Shown: one piece after another, positions 51,990 through 60,686 of the stretch
Layout: each line of letters starts with the position of its first letter
How positions within the stretch are numbered: the first letter of the stretch is position 1
Source of the DNA: Prado023 sp963736425
GTDB taxonomy: Bacteria > Actinomycetota > Actinomycetes > S36-B12 > CAIYMF01
Assembly: GCA_963736425.1 (NCBI GenBank)
Contig: CAVTOX010000023.1
Span: forward strand, 26,145 to 90,144
Length of the DNA: 64,000 bases
Direction of reading: 5' to 3'
The notes under the pieces: generated by a model
Databases searched by the model: none
Seen by the model: the letters and a program-made list of their open reading frames with translations, nothing else
What the model was told of the DNA's origin: nothing
Translations under genes and position numbers: made by a program

Positions 51990-53212
51990 CGCGGGACCAC
52001 CAGCGGCCGGAGCTCGAGCCGGGCGACGTCGCGCAGGTGCACCTCGTCGGGCCCGTCCGCGATCCGCAGTGTCCGCAGGCCGGCCCACATCATCGCCAGG
52101 GGCGTGTCGTCGCTGACGCCTGCGCCACCGTGGGTCTGGATCGCGCGATCGACCACCTCGAGGGCCATCCGCGGGGCCACGACCTTGATCGCGGCGATCT
52201 CCTTGCGGGCGCCCTTCACGCCCACGGTGTCGATCATCCACGCCGCCTTGAGGGTCAGCAGCCGGGCCTGTTCGATGGAGATCCGGGACTCGGCGATCCA
52301 CTGCTGGACGACACCCTGGCGGGCCAGCGGCTTGCCGAACGCCACGCGCTCGACCGATCGGCGGCACATCAGGTCCAGTGCCCGCTCGGCCATGCCGATC
52401 GCGCGCATGCAGTGATGGATGCGCCCCGGGCCGAGCCGGGCCTGGGCGATCGCGAACCCGGAGCCCTCCTCGCCCAGCAGGTTCGTCACCGGCACCCGCA
52501 CATCGGTGAACGTGATCTCGGCGTGCCCGTGCTGGTCGTGGTAGCCGAACACCGGCACGTTGCGCACGATCTCGACCCCAGGGGTGTCTATCGGCACCAG
52601 GACCATCGACTGCTGGTGGTACACGTCGGCGTGCGGATCGGTCTTGCCCATGACGACCAGGACGCGGCAGCGCGGGTCACTCGCCCCGGTGCTCCACCAC
52701 TTGCGGCCGTTGATCACGTACTCGTCGCCGCTGCGCTCGATCCGGGTGGCGATGTTGCGCGCATCGCTGCTGGCGACCTCCGGCTCGGTCATCGAGAACG
52801 CCGATCGGATCTCACCGGCCAGCAACGGGTCGAGCCACTGCTCCTTCTGCGCGGGCGTGCCGAACATGTGCAGGATCTCCATGTTGCCGGTGTCCGGCGC
52901 GGCGCAGTTCAGCGCCTCCGGCGCGAGCTCGGGCGACCATCCCGACAACTCGGCCAGCGGGGCGTATTCCAGCACGGTCAGGCCGTGCGCGGGGTCGGTG
53001 CTGTCCGGCAGGAAGAGATTCCAGAGTCCGGCCCCGCGGGCCTGGGCCTTCAGGTCCTCGACGACCTGCGGCAGCTCGTGGGGCCGTCCAGCCGCGGTCA
53101 GCTCGCGACGCTGGGCGGCATAGACCGGCTCGGCGGGGAGCACGGCGTCGTCCATGAACGCCTGCAACCTCGTGAGGTACTCCTGCGCGTGTGGGCTGTG
53201 CTGGAAGTCCAT
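51986..53212 (-). CDS. Acyl-CoA dehydrogenase (ACAD10/11, LvaC-like)
   Basis: A 408-residue FAD enzyme: ALNCAAPDTGNMEILHMFGTPAQKEQWL, the FAD/substrate segment RSAFSMTEPEVASSDARNIAT, INGRKWWSTGASDPRCRV, and the C-terminal RVAFGKPLARQGVVQQWIAESRISIE, IQTHGGAGVSDDTPLAMMWAGLRTLRIADGPDEVH. This is the long-chain or ACAD10/11-type group. In the levulinate and 4-hydroxyacid pathway, its relatives remove phosphate from 4-phosphoacyl-CoA made by the neighbouring kinase. Overlap with the kinase gene supports this. GGCTCTC-type leader only; ATG 53212 fits the family start MDFQHSP. Confidence 0.9.
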   Translation of the reverse strand: MDFQHSPHAQEYLTRLQAFMDDAVLPAEPVYAAQRRELTAAGRPHELPQVVEDLKAQARGAGLWNLFLPDSTDPAHGLTVLEYAPLAELSGWSPELAPEALNCAAPDTGNMEILHMFGTPAQKEQWLDPLLAGEIRSAFSMTEPEVASSDARNIATRIERSGDEYVINGRKWWSTGASDPRCRVLVVMGKTDPHADVYHQQSMVLVPIDTPGVEIVRNVPVFGYHDQHGHAEITFTDVRVPVTNLLGEEGSGFAIAQARLGPGRIHHCMRAIGMAERALDLMCRRSVERVAFGKPLARQGVVQQWIAESRISIEQARLLTLKAAWMIDTVGVKGARKEIAAIKVVAPRMALEVVDRAIQTHGGAGVSDDTPLAMMWAGLRTLRIADGPDEVHLRDVARLELRPLVVPR

Positions 53213-53333
53213 GGGCTCTCCGTCCCGTCCGAGCGGTGTCCGGGTGCCGACGTGGGGCGCGCCGGACGCCTGTGGCGTGGTTGGTACGTTGGCATCGTCC
53301 CACCCCCGGTGTCACCCCCGAGAGGAGGGCCTC

Positions 53334-54103
53334 ATGGCCCCCGACCTCCCCCTGGACCTCGACGGTCGCGTCGCGCTCGTGACCGGCGGGGCGTCCGGGA
53401 TCGGGGCCGGGGTGTGCCGGGCGCTGGCAGGCGCCGGGGCGCAGGTGGTCGTGTGCGACATCGATGTGGACGGGGCATCGGCGGTGGCCGAGGAGGTCGG
53501 CGGCCTCGCGCTGCGCTGCGACGTGAGCGTCCTGGCCGACAACGAGGCGGCTGTCGCGGCGGCCGTCGAGTCGTTCGGTGGGCTGGACCTCGTCGTGCTG
53601 AATGCGGGGGTGGACAGCCTGGCCGTGACGCTCGACCGTTTCGACGAGGTCGCGTACCGCCGTGCGATGGGCGTCAACCTCGACGGCGTGGTCTTCGGGC
53701 TGGCGGCGGCCCTGCCGGCGTTGCGTGCCCGTGGTGGGGGCCGGGTGGTCGTGCTGGCCAGCCTCGCGGGACTCGCACCTGTGCCGATGGACCCCATCTA
53801 CGCCGCCAACAAGGCGGCCGTGGTCAACCTGGTGCGGTCCGTCGGTCCCGGGCTGGCGCTGGGGGGATCGTGGTCAATGCCGTCTGCCCGGGGTTCACCG
53901 ACACCGCGATCGTCGATCCGGTCCGCGGGTTCCTCGAGGCGGCCCGGATGCCGCTGATGGCCGTCGACGACGTCGTGAGTGCCGTGACGACCGTACTGGG
54001 ATCCGAGTCCGGCGGGGAGGCGTGGCTGGTGCAGCACGGCCATCCGGCGCAGCCCTACCGCTTCCGCGGCATCCCCGGCCCCCGAGCCGCCGGACCCGCC
54101 TGA
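53334..54103 (+). CDS. Short-chain dehydrogenase/reductase, one frameshift
   Basis: About 255 residues after repair. The nucleotide-binding turn is VTGGASGIGAGVCRAL, with CDIDVDGA (NAD-type Asp), LNAGVD, the catalytic Ser in VVLASLAG and YxxxK in YAANKAAVVNLVRS. The frame breaks in the GGGGGG run near 53863: the repaired product continues GLALGGIVVNAVCPGFTDTAIVDPVRG and ends at 54101-54103. It is divergent from the kinase-dehydrogenase pair, and a 3-hydroxyacyl-CoA or 3-hydroxyacid oxidation step would complete a LvaD-like role. AGGAGGG precedes ATG 53334. Confidence 0.87.
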
Positions 54104-54186
54104 CCCCGCCCGCCGCCCCGCCCCCCCCGCCCCCGCCCCGCCCCCCGCCCCTGCGATCGGTCCGCCATCCGGTGGCTCACCTCCGG
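54104..54186. other. C-rich tract after the SDR gene
   Basis: From 54104 to about 54170 the plus strand is almost entirely C with G (CCCCGCCC-type runs). No gene. This may be a real low-complexity spacer or poorly resolved sequence, since homopolymers are the weak point of the data. Confidence 0.5.
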
Positions 54187-54236
54187 GATCGGTCCGGATC
54201 TCCGACCAGGAATCGTCGGAGATATCCGGACCGATC
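54187..54236. promoter_or_regulatory. Long imperfect palindrome upstream of ada-alkA
   Basis: GATCGGTCCGGATCTCCGAC (54187-54206) and 54215-54236 are inverted copies, differing only by a 2-base bulge, around CAGGAATC. It lies about 145 bp before the Ada-AlkA start and 84 bp after the SDR stop. It could be a terminator for the SDR gene or a binding site for a dimeric protein; it does not match an Ada box I know. Confidence 0.55.
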
Positions 54237-54379
54237 GTTGCCGCGGGGTTCGCGGGGACGGGTCGGTACCTGTCGTTGGCCGCTCGGCGCCCGCGGTCGG
54301 CTGACCCGCGCAGCAATCGGCGACTGCCACGTCCGATTCCTGCTAGTGCGAGTCCCTCGAGTGGGGGAGGATGCTGCCC

Positions 54380-56043
54380 ATGGACGCCGCCCTGGATCAC
54401 GAGCGCTGCTACCGGGCGGTCTCCAGCCGGGACGCCCGCTTCGACGGATCCTTCTACACCGCCGTCCGCACGACGGGGATCTACTGCCGGCCGAGCTGCC
54501 GGCGATCACCCCGAAGCGTGGGAACGTCACCTTCTTCCGGACGGCCGCGGCAGCCCAGCGCGACGGGTTCCGGGCATGTCGCCGGTGCCGTCCCGATGCG
54601 GTTCCCGGATCGGCGGAGTGGAATGTCCGCGGGGATGTCGTGGCCCGCTCGATGCGGCTCGTCGCCGATGGCGCCGTCGAGCGGGTGGGCGTCGCAGGCG
54701 TCGCGGAGGCGCTCGGCTACAGCGAGCGGCACCTCAACAGGCTGGTGACCGAGGAGCTCGGGGCCGGCCTCCTGGCGATCGCCCGGACGCAGCGAGCCCA
54801 CACCGCGCGGATCCTGCTGGAGACCACCGACCTGCCCGCGAGCGAGGTGGCGTGGGCGGCTGGCTTCGGGAGCATCCGGTCGTTCAACGACACGATCGGT
54901 GGTGTGTACGGCGAGTCGCCGACGATGGTGCGGGCACGTCGGTCGCGAGGTGGTCCGGTGGGTGGTCTCGCTTCGGCGACGGGCCCAGCCGACGCCCGAT
55001 CGTGGGTGCCCGAGCCGGCCTCCGGTGCCGCGCACGCCCCGATCCGGGTGCGCCTGGCCACGCGCCAGCCGTTCGATGCGCGCGCCCTGCTGACGTTCCT
55101 TGGCCAGCGCTCCGTCAGGGGTCTTGAGGAGTGGGACGGGCGAAGCTACCGGCGGACGCTCGCACTGCCCCACGGGCACGCCACGGTGGCGTGCGAGGCG
55201 AGCCAAGGCGGCCTTCTCGCGGAGTTCCGGCTCGCGGACCTGCGTGATCTCGCCCCCGGAGTTGCCAGGGTGCGCCGCCTGTTCGACCTCGATGCCGATC
55301 CGGTCGCGATAGCTGAGGTCCTCGGACCCGATCCGATGCTCGGACCGCTCATCGCTGAGCGCCCAGGGCTTCGCGTCGCCGGCAGTGTGGACCCGCACGA
55401 GATCGTGGTGCGCGCGATCGTCGGACAGCAGGTCAGCGTTGCCGGCGCGGCGACGGTGGTGGGGCGGTTCGTCGCCGCTCACGGCGAGCCGCTCGGGTTC
55501 GCCGATCCGACCCTGACCCACGTCTTCCCGACAGTTGACCGGCTCGCCCGTGCGAACCCCGCCGCCCTGTCCATGCCCCGGGCTCGCGGGACCGCCCTCG
55601 TGGGCGTCTGCCGTGCACTGGCCGACGGCGACCTGGTGCTCGACCCGGGCGTTGATCGATCCGGGATCGGCGCCGCCCTTGAGGCCCGGCCGGGGATCGG
55701 GCCGTGGACCGCGGCCTACATCTCGATGCGCGGGCTCGGTGACCCGGACGTGATGCTGGCCGGGGACCTCGGCGTGCGCCACGCGGTGGCCGCCCTCGGC
55801 GGGGACGCTCGCGCCCGCGAGGTCGAGAGGGCGGCGCACGCGTGGCGACCCTGGCGTTCGTATGCGGTGGCACACCTGTGGGCCAGCCTCGAGCCGCCCT
55901 CGGAGGGAGCTCCGGAGGCCCGCGGAGTGCCCTCGGCGGCGGGCGCGGCGGATGCCGGCGGCACCTCGCTGCGAGCCGGCCGGCCGAGGCAACGATCATC
56001 GACAGGCTCCCCGCCGCAGCGCGTCTCACGGAAGGTGACCTGA
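54380..56043 (+). CDS. alkA: Ada N-terminal/AraC and AlkA fusion: methyl-phosphotriester sensor plus 3-methyladenine DNA glycosylase, one frameshift
   Basis: About 555 residues. The Ada zinc domain reads FDGSFYTAVRTTGIYCRPSC and, after the break, AITPKRGNVTFFRTAAAAQRDGFRACRRCRPD, giving the four Cys including the methyl-accepting one. An AraC-type helix-turn-helix follows (GVAGVAEALGYSERHLNRLV, EVAWAAGFGSIRSFNDTI). An AlkA N domain and HhH-GPD glycosylase follow, with HEIVVRAIVGQQVSVAGAATV and RPGIGPWTAAYISMRGLGDPDV carrying the catalytic Asp. One C is missing near 54502 (SC-PAITPKR expected). ATG 54380 is 9 bases from GGAGG. The long Pro/Ser tail after residue 520 is low complexity. The stop overlaps the ogt ATG. 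Confidence 0.88.
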
Positions 56044-56651
56044 TGGCACCCACGACCACGACGAACAACTCCGACTCACTCGCCCTGCGGCGCAGGACGG
56101 TGAACACGCCCATCGGACCCGTCGAGCTCGTGGCCGGTCCGGCCGGGCTGCGTGCGGTCCTGTGGCCCGGCGAGGACGGGTCCCGGGTGTCCCGCGCTGT
56201 CGGAACATCGAGGGCCGATGTCGGATGGGTTGCAGCCACGCCGGCGGGGGAGCAGCGGGCGGGAGCAGAGTCGGCTGCGGACCAGGTGCGCCGGACTGAG
56301 GCTCACCTTGACGCGACCCAAGCCCAGCTCTCGGAGTACTTCGCGGGCACCCGCCAGGTGTTCGACCTCGACCTCGACCCGGTCGGTACGGACTTCCAGC
56401 TCCGTGCGTGGGAGGCCCTGCGGACCATCCCGTACGGCCAGACGATCAGCTATGGCGAGCAGGCGGCTGAGCTCGGTGAGCCCGGGGCTGCGCGGGCCGT
56501 CGGCGCCGCCAACGGCCGCAATCCCCTGTCGATCGTGGTGCCGTGCCACCGAGTGGTCGCAGCGTCGGGGGCGCTCACCGGGTTCGCCGGGGGCCTCGAC
56601 ACGAAGGCCTGGCTGCTCGACCACGAACGGGCAGTCCTCGCTGGGAGGTGA
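56043..56651 (+). CDS. ogt: Methylated-DNA--protein-cysteine methyltransferase
   Basis: A 202-residue suicide alkyltransferase that repairs O6-methylguanine. The acceptor Cys is in IVVPCHRVVAASG. The helix-turn-helix is FQLRAWEALRTIPYGQTISYGEQA, and NGRNPLSI precedes the active site. A poorly conserved insert of about 40 residues (SRADVGWVAATPAGEQRAGA) lengthens the N-terminal domain. ATG 56043 shares a base with the alkA stop (TGATG), so the Ada-AlkA sensor and Ogt form one alkylation-response operon. Confidence 0.94.
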   Translation: MAPTTTTNNSDSLALRRRTVNTPIGPVELVAGPAGLRAVLWPGEDGSRVSRAVGTSRADVGWVAATPAGEQRAGAESAADQVRRTEAHLDATQAQLSEYFAGTRQVFDLDLDPVGTDFQLRAWEALRTIPYGQTISYGEQAAELGEPGAARAVGAANGRNPLSIVVPCHRVVAASGALTGFAGGLDTKAWLLDHERAVLAGR

Positions 56652-56735
56652 GCGATCCTCGCGGCAGATGTCGTCGGTTACGTCGATCAGTGATGCCGCA
56701 GATGGCCTGTCCGGCCATCCTCGCGCTTCTCCTGG

Positions 56736-57008
56736 TCAGCGCGGGACGACCCGCCAGGCGGTGAGCCCCGAGCCCACCAGGGAGCCCACCCCCGCCGAGG
56801 CGCAACCGCCCGAGGACCCGCACCCCGAGCATCCCTGCGTCGAGCAGGCATCGGCGAACACGAGGACCCGGCGGATCCGCCCGGTCGAGGCCAGGGCCGC
56901 CAGCGCGGTCTCGGTGGCCTCAGTCGTCGCGCCCGTGCGGCGGGTGACCTCGGCGGTCGAGCCGGCTCCCTCAGCGACGGCGGCAAGGACCTCGCTCAAC
57001 GTGCTCAC
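56736..57008 (-). CDS. FeoC-like protein
   Basis: A 90-residue protein with a winged-helix-like N-terminus (LSEVLAAVAEGAGSTAEVTRRTGATTEATETALAALASTGRIRRV). A Cys cluster CSTQGCSGCGSSGGC follows, and then a short hydrophobic tail. FeoC proteins bear a C-terminal Cys motif that can hold iron-sulfur and help FeoB assembly or turnover. GTG 57008 overlaps the feoB stop (GTGA). This gives feoA-feoB-feoC order. Confidence 0.78.
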   Translation of the reverse strand: MSTLSEVLAAVAEGAGSTAEVTRRTGATTEATETALAALASTGRIRRVLVFADACSTQGCSGCGSSGGCASAGVGSLVGSGLTAWRVVPR

Positions 57009-58998
57009 GTCAGGGCCGAGCCGATCTGGAAGACGGCGACTGCCAGCAGCCACGCCATCCCCAGCTGCATGACCACGCCGGCGGCGGTCCAGCGCGTGCC
57101 GATCTGGCGCTTCTGGGCGGCCAGCGTCGCCACGCAGGGGGTGTAGGCCAGGAGGAACACCAGGAAGGCGGCAGCAGCGGCCTGGGGGTGTCCGCCCGAG
57201 CTGGCGACGAAGTCCGCGTACACGCCGGTCGACAGGTCGACGTCGGCCGGGTACGTCTGGGCCCACGAGGAGATCACGGCCTCCTTGGCCACGAATCCGA
57301 CCATCAGCGCCCCGATGGCGTGCCACTCGGCGAAGCCCGTCGGGATGAACAGGACGCTGGCCTGGTCGGCCAGCCACGCGTAGAGGCTGTCGGCGATCGG
57401 GACCTCGCCGAGGCCCCATGTGGTGCCGGGGGCGGGGATCACGCCGAGCGCCCACACCACGGCGACCGTCGCCACGATGATCCCCGAGGCGGTCTCCAGG
57501 AACCCGCGCAGGCGCATCCACGTGGCCGATGCCGAGCAGGCGCAGCGCGGGGCGCTGGTAGGGCGGCAGGTCGAGCACGAGCGGGTCGGAGCCCATCGTG
57601 CGGATCAGCGTGGAGCGCAGCAGCAGCCCGCCGAGGATGACCAGCAGGATGCTCGTGACATACATCGCGAACACAACCGTGCCGGCGTATGCCGGGAAGA
57701 ATGTGGCGGCCACCATCACGTAGACCGTCAGGCGCGCGGAGCAGGACGTGAAGGGGACGAGCAGGGCGGTGAGCAACCGGTGCCGGGCGTCCGGCAGGAC
57801 GCGCACCGCCGAGATCGCTGGGACGTTGCAGCCGAACCCGACCACCAGCGGCAGGAACGCGCGCCCGGGCAGGCCGAGCCGGGCCATGAGCCGGTCGGTC
57901 ACGACGGCCGCACGCGCCATGTAGCCGGAGTCCTCGAGCAGGGCCAGCAGGGCGAACATGATGGCCATGAGTGGCACGAACGTCAGCAGCATCCCCACGC
58001 CGGCGATGAGGCCGTTGACGACGAACCCCTCGACGAGGCTTCCGCCCAGGCCGACCGCGGCGAACGCGGCCGTCGTCACGGAGGTGACCGGGCCGGTGAA
58101 GAACGCGTCCAGCGCGCCCTGGAGGGGGGCTGCCACGGTGGTCGTGAGGGCGAACACGGCCCACATCACGGCCAGGAAGATGACCGGTCCGAGGACCGGG
58201 GCGGTCGCCCAGCGGTCGATCCGGTCCGACCACGTCTGGCGCTGCCCGTGCGCGCGGGTTGTGGCCAGGGCGGTCGTGTCGGTGACCCAGGTGAAGACCG
58301 CCTCGGCGCGGGCGAGGTCGTCGTCGGGATCGAGGCTGGCGGCGAGGTCGTCGATGGCCGTGGCCGCGCAGGATGTGCAGTCCACTGGGCAGTCCGCGCG
58401 GCAGCCGCCCACGGTCGTGGACGTCAGGGCCAAGCGGGTGGGGCGCCGGGACGGCAAGGGCCGCAGTGACCGCCTCGGCCAGGGTGTGGACGTCCCGGCG
58501 TCGTGGGTCGAGGCGCACGACCTGGACGCCCAGCCGCTCGGCCAGGACCACTTCGTCGACCTCGACGCCGCGGCGGGCGGCGACGTCGGTCATCGTCAGC
58601 GCGACGACAACGGGCACGGGCAGCTGGCGCACGTGCGCGGCGAGGACCAGCGAGCGCCCCAGGTGCGCGGCGTCGCAGACGACCACGACGGCGTCCACCT
58701 GATCGCCGCCGTGCAGGAGGTCCGCGGTCAGGGCCTCATCCGGGGACATGGGGTCCAGCGAGTAGGCACCCGGGAGGTCGGTGAGGGAGAGCTCGCCGAA
58801 CGCTGGGTCGGCCCAGCGGCCGGTACCGACCTCGACGCTGGTCCCCGGGTAGTTGCCGACCGCCCGCCCGGCGCCGGTGAGGGCGTTGAACAGGGTGGAC
58901 TTGCCGGAGTTCGGGCTGCCCACGAGGGCCACTCGGCGCGCGCCCGGGCTCGCCGGCTGGCCGGGGGTCTCGTGGCAGTTGGCGACGGTGTCAGCCAC
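57005..58998 (-). CDS. feoB: Ferrous iron transporter FeoB, two frameshifts
   Basis: About 660 residues. The N-terminal G domain has VGSPNSGKSTLFNALTG (G1), DLPGAYSL (G3) and LTMTDVAARRG (G4-like TMTD in place of NKxD, a substitution worth checking). The membrane part has FGCNVPAI, TFVPLMAIMFALLALLEDSGYMARA and, at the end, GFVAKEAVISSW and AYTPCVATLAA. Frame breaks lie near 58440, in a GGGTGGGG stretch after PAPHPLG, and near 57525, between LLGIGHV and MRLRGFLETASG. The middle has an extra CPVDCTSC-like Cys loop. It moves Fe2+ into the cell, driven by GTP. It overlaps feoA by 8 bp and feoC by 4 bp. Confidence 0.9.
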
Positions 58999-59248
58999 GT
59001 GCGGGCACCTCCGTGCCTACCTCGATGCTGGCCAGGATCAGCCGGGACACGGCGATCCGATCGTCGCCGATGGCCAGGATCGCGCCCCCGCCGCTCGTCC
59101 GGGACTGGATTCGCAGCGCCGCACCGGGACGGATCCCGAGCTCGGCCAGCCGTCGATGGACAGCACCCGTCGGGCCGCTGGGTCCGCTGGGCTGGAGTGG
59201 TCCCAGGACCGTCAGCGACTGTCCGGTGGGAGCCGCGTCCAGTTTCAT
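58991..59248 (-). CDS. feoA: FeoA SH3-like protein
   Basis: An 85-residue SH3-like regulator of FeoB: SLTVLGPLQPSGPSGPTGAVHRRLAELGIRPGAALRI and DRIAVSRLILASIEV. It is soluble and interacts with the FeoB membrane part or G domain. ATG 59248 is set by the family start. An 18-bp iron box stands 20 bp upstream, so this is the first gene of the iron-controlled feoABC operon. Confidence 0.92.
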   Translation of the reverse strand: MKLDAAPTGQSLTVLGPLQPSGPSGPTGAVHRRLAELGIRPGAALRIQSRTSGGGAILAIGDDRIAVSRLILASIEVGTEVPARG

Positions 59249-59267
59249 GGAACGTAGGGTACCTCAT

Positions 59268-59285
59268 GGTAAGGCTTGCCTTACC
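59268..59285. promoter_or_regulatory. IdeR/DtxR-type iron box before feoA
   Basis: GGTAAGGC and GCCTTACC are perfect 8-bp arms separated by TT. This matches the DtxR/IdeR pattern (TTAGGTTAGGCTAACCTAA) in layout and core, and lies 20-37 bp upstream of the feoA ATG. Iron-loaded DtxR-type repressor would block the operon when iron is plentiful. Confidence 0.8.
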
Positions 59286-59302
59286 GGGCCATTGGTCCCG
59301 GC

Positions 59303-60361
59303 TCAGATGGGCTGAGGTCCCGGCGAATCGCCCACGGCGCGGATCACCGAGGCGGCCTCGGCCACGCTCATGTCCGTTGCCTGCAGCAGGTCGGAGGCGG
59401 ACAGCCGGATCTGGGCCACCATCGGCGCGGTGAACAGGCCCTCGGCGGAGGCCCCGGCGGCCGTCGTGACCGCGTCGAGGATGACCGCGCGAACGGGTCC
59501 GACCTCGTCGTCCCCGGCAATGGCAGGGCCAAGGGCGTCGACGCCGTCGGCGAGGCCGAGCAGCGCCTGCGGGATCGCTGCGGGGACGACGTCGTCGCGC
59601 TCGAGGGCGATGGCCGCCTGGCGGGCCAGCACCCGCAGGTTGCGCAGCGCGTTGTCGAGGTGCCCGCCGGCCAGCGTGTAGGTGGCCAGGGTCTGGCGCT
59701 GCCCCCAGTACCAGGGTGAGAGCCGTACGGACTCGCGGGTCGCGTCCAGCCCGGCGTGGAACGAGGCGAGCACCGGGGCCGTCCCGCGCAGGCCCTCCAG
59801 CACGACGCGCGCCTCGTCGGGGTCGCGGTCGGTCAGGGCGGCGGCCACGCCCCGGTATCCCGCCGCGATCGTGCCGATCACGGGCAGGGTCACCTTCTGG
59901 GCGTGGCGAGCAGGGTCCACCGGCATCACCAGGGCAGAGACGGCCAGCCCGACGAGCCCACCGACCAGGGCGTCGACGACGCGTCCGGTGTTCCAGGGCT
60001 GGGCTGCCGTGGGAGGAGTCAGCGTCGCGATCAGGACGGCTGCGGAGGAGGCCTGCATGATCAGGATCGGTCCGCCGCCGAGCATGACGGCCGAGATCAG
60101 TGCGATCGCCACCACGAGTCCGAGCTGCCAGACTCCGGTCCCGATCTCGGCGATGAGCAGGTCGGCGAAGAGGATGCCGACGGCGTTGCCGAGGAGGAGC
60201 TCAGCGGAGCGGCGCAGCCGGTGGGCCAGCGACACTGCGACCGTGGCGATGGCAGCGATCGGCGCGAAGAAGGGCTGCTCGTGCCCGATGGCCAGGGCAG
60301 CGCCGTAGGCCAGGGTCGCGGCGAGCGTGGCCTGCAGGATGATCCGCCAGGAGCGGCGCAC
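59303..60361 (-). CDS. FUSC-family membrane protein (aromatic acid/efflux-type)
   Basis: About 350 residues with six helices near the N-terminus: IILQATLAATLAYGAALAIGHE, PFFAPIAAIATVAVSLAHRLR, LLLGNAVGILFADLLI and later helices. The cytoplasmic C-terminal half is helical and ends near 59303. FUSC proteins (YccS/AaeB-like) are thought to export aromatic carboxylates or affect membrane load. The start is uncertain: GTG 60361 immediately follows a GGAGGAG stretch, while the frame is open to 60622 and an ATG at 60444 is out of frame by one base. It begins about 55 bp from the feoA divergent region end. Confidence 0.75.
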   Translation of the reverse strand: MRRSWRIILQATLAATLAYGAALAIGHEQPFFAPIAAIATVAVSLAHRLRRSAELLLGNAVGILFADLLIAEIGTGVWQLGLVVAIALISAVMLGGGPILIMQASSAAVLIATLTPPTAAQPWNTGRVVDALVGGLVGLAVSALVMPVDPARHAQKVTLPVIGTIAAGYRGVAAALTDRDPDEARVVLEGLRGTAPVLASFHAGLDATRESVRLSPWYWGQRQTLATYTLAGGHLDNALRNLRVLARQAAIALERDDVVPAAIPQALLGLADGVDALGPAIAGDDEVGPVRAVILDAVTTAAGASAEGLFTAPMVAQIRLSASDLLQATDMSVAEAASVIRAVGDSPGPQPI

Positions 60362-60507
60362 CTCCTCCAGCCCCTGGGCCGAGCGGCCGAGCGTGGCGCG
60401 ACCGGCGCGGGAGAGGTGGGCCGAGGCAGCGGCGCTGTGTCCATGGCGCGACCCTAGCCGCGCCGCCGACGCCGCCCACGGCTCCCGCCGGAGATCTGGG
60501 GTGGCGG

Positions 60508-60624
60508 TCAGCGGCAGGTGCACTGCCGGGGCTCGGGCACGCTGGCCATCACCTGGTCGACGTGGCGGCCGCAGCCGGAGTAGGTCACCTTGCCGCAGGA
60601 ACGGCAGATCGCGGGGCTGCACAT
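60508..60624 (-). CDS. 38-residue Cys-rich protein, likely metal-binding
   Basis: A tiny protein with six Cys and a His: C2, C7, C10 (CRSCGK), C18 (SGCGRH, His21), C35 and C37 (QCTC). The pattern is that of a compact zinc- or copper-binding peptide. I recall similar short proteins in other actinobacteria, which carry no functional name. GGAG lies 6 bases before ATG 60624. A CsoR-like palindrome 34 bp upstream suggests copper control, as with mycobacterial MymT. It is the nearest gene leftward of pirin and might share its transcript. Confidence 0.72.
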   Translation of the reverse strand: MCSPAICRSCGKVTYSGCGRHVDQVMASVPEPRQCTCR

Positions 60625-60657
60625 GAGGGTCTCCTTCGAGTTCGTGGTGACTCGAGT

Positions 60658-60673
60658 ATACCCCAGGGGGTAT
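60658..60673. promoter_or_regulatory. CsoR/RicR-type palindrome upstream of the Cys-rich gene
   Basis: ATACCCC-AG-GGGGTAT: perfect 7-bp arms separated by two bases. Actinobacterial CsoR/RicR and related metal sensors use ATACCC...GGGTAT operators of this kind. It lies 34-49 bp upstream of the 38-residue gene's ATG, on the end of the pirin gene. Confidence 0.55.
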
Positions 60674-60686
60674 GCGGGGATCAAGT

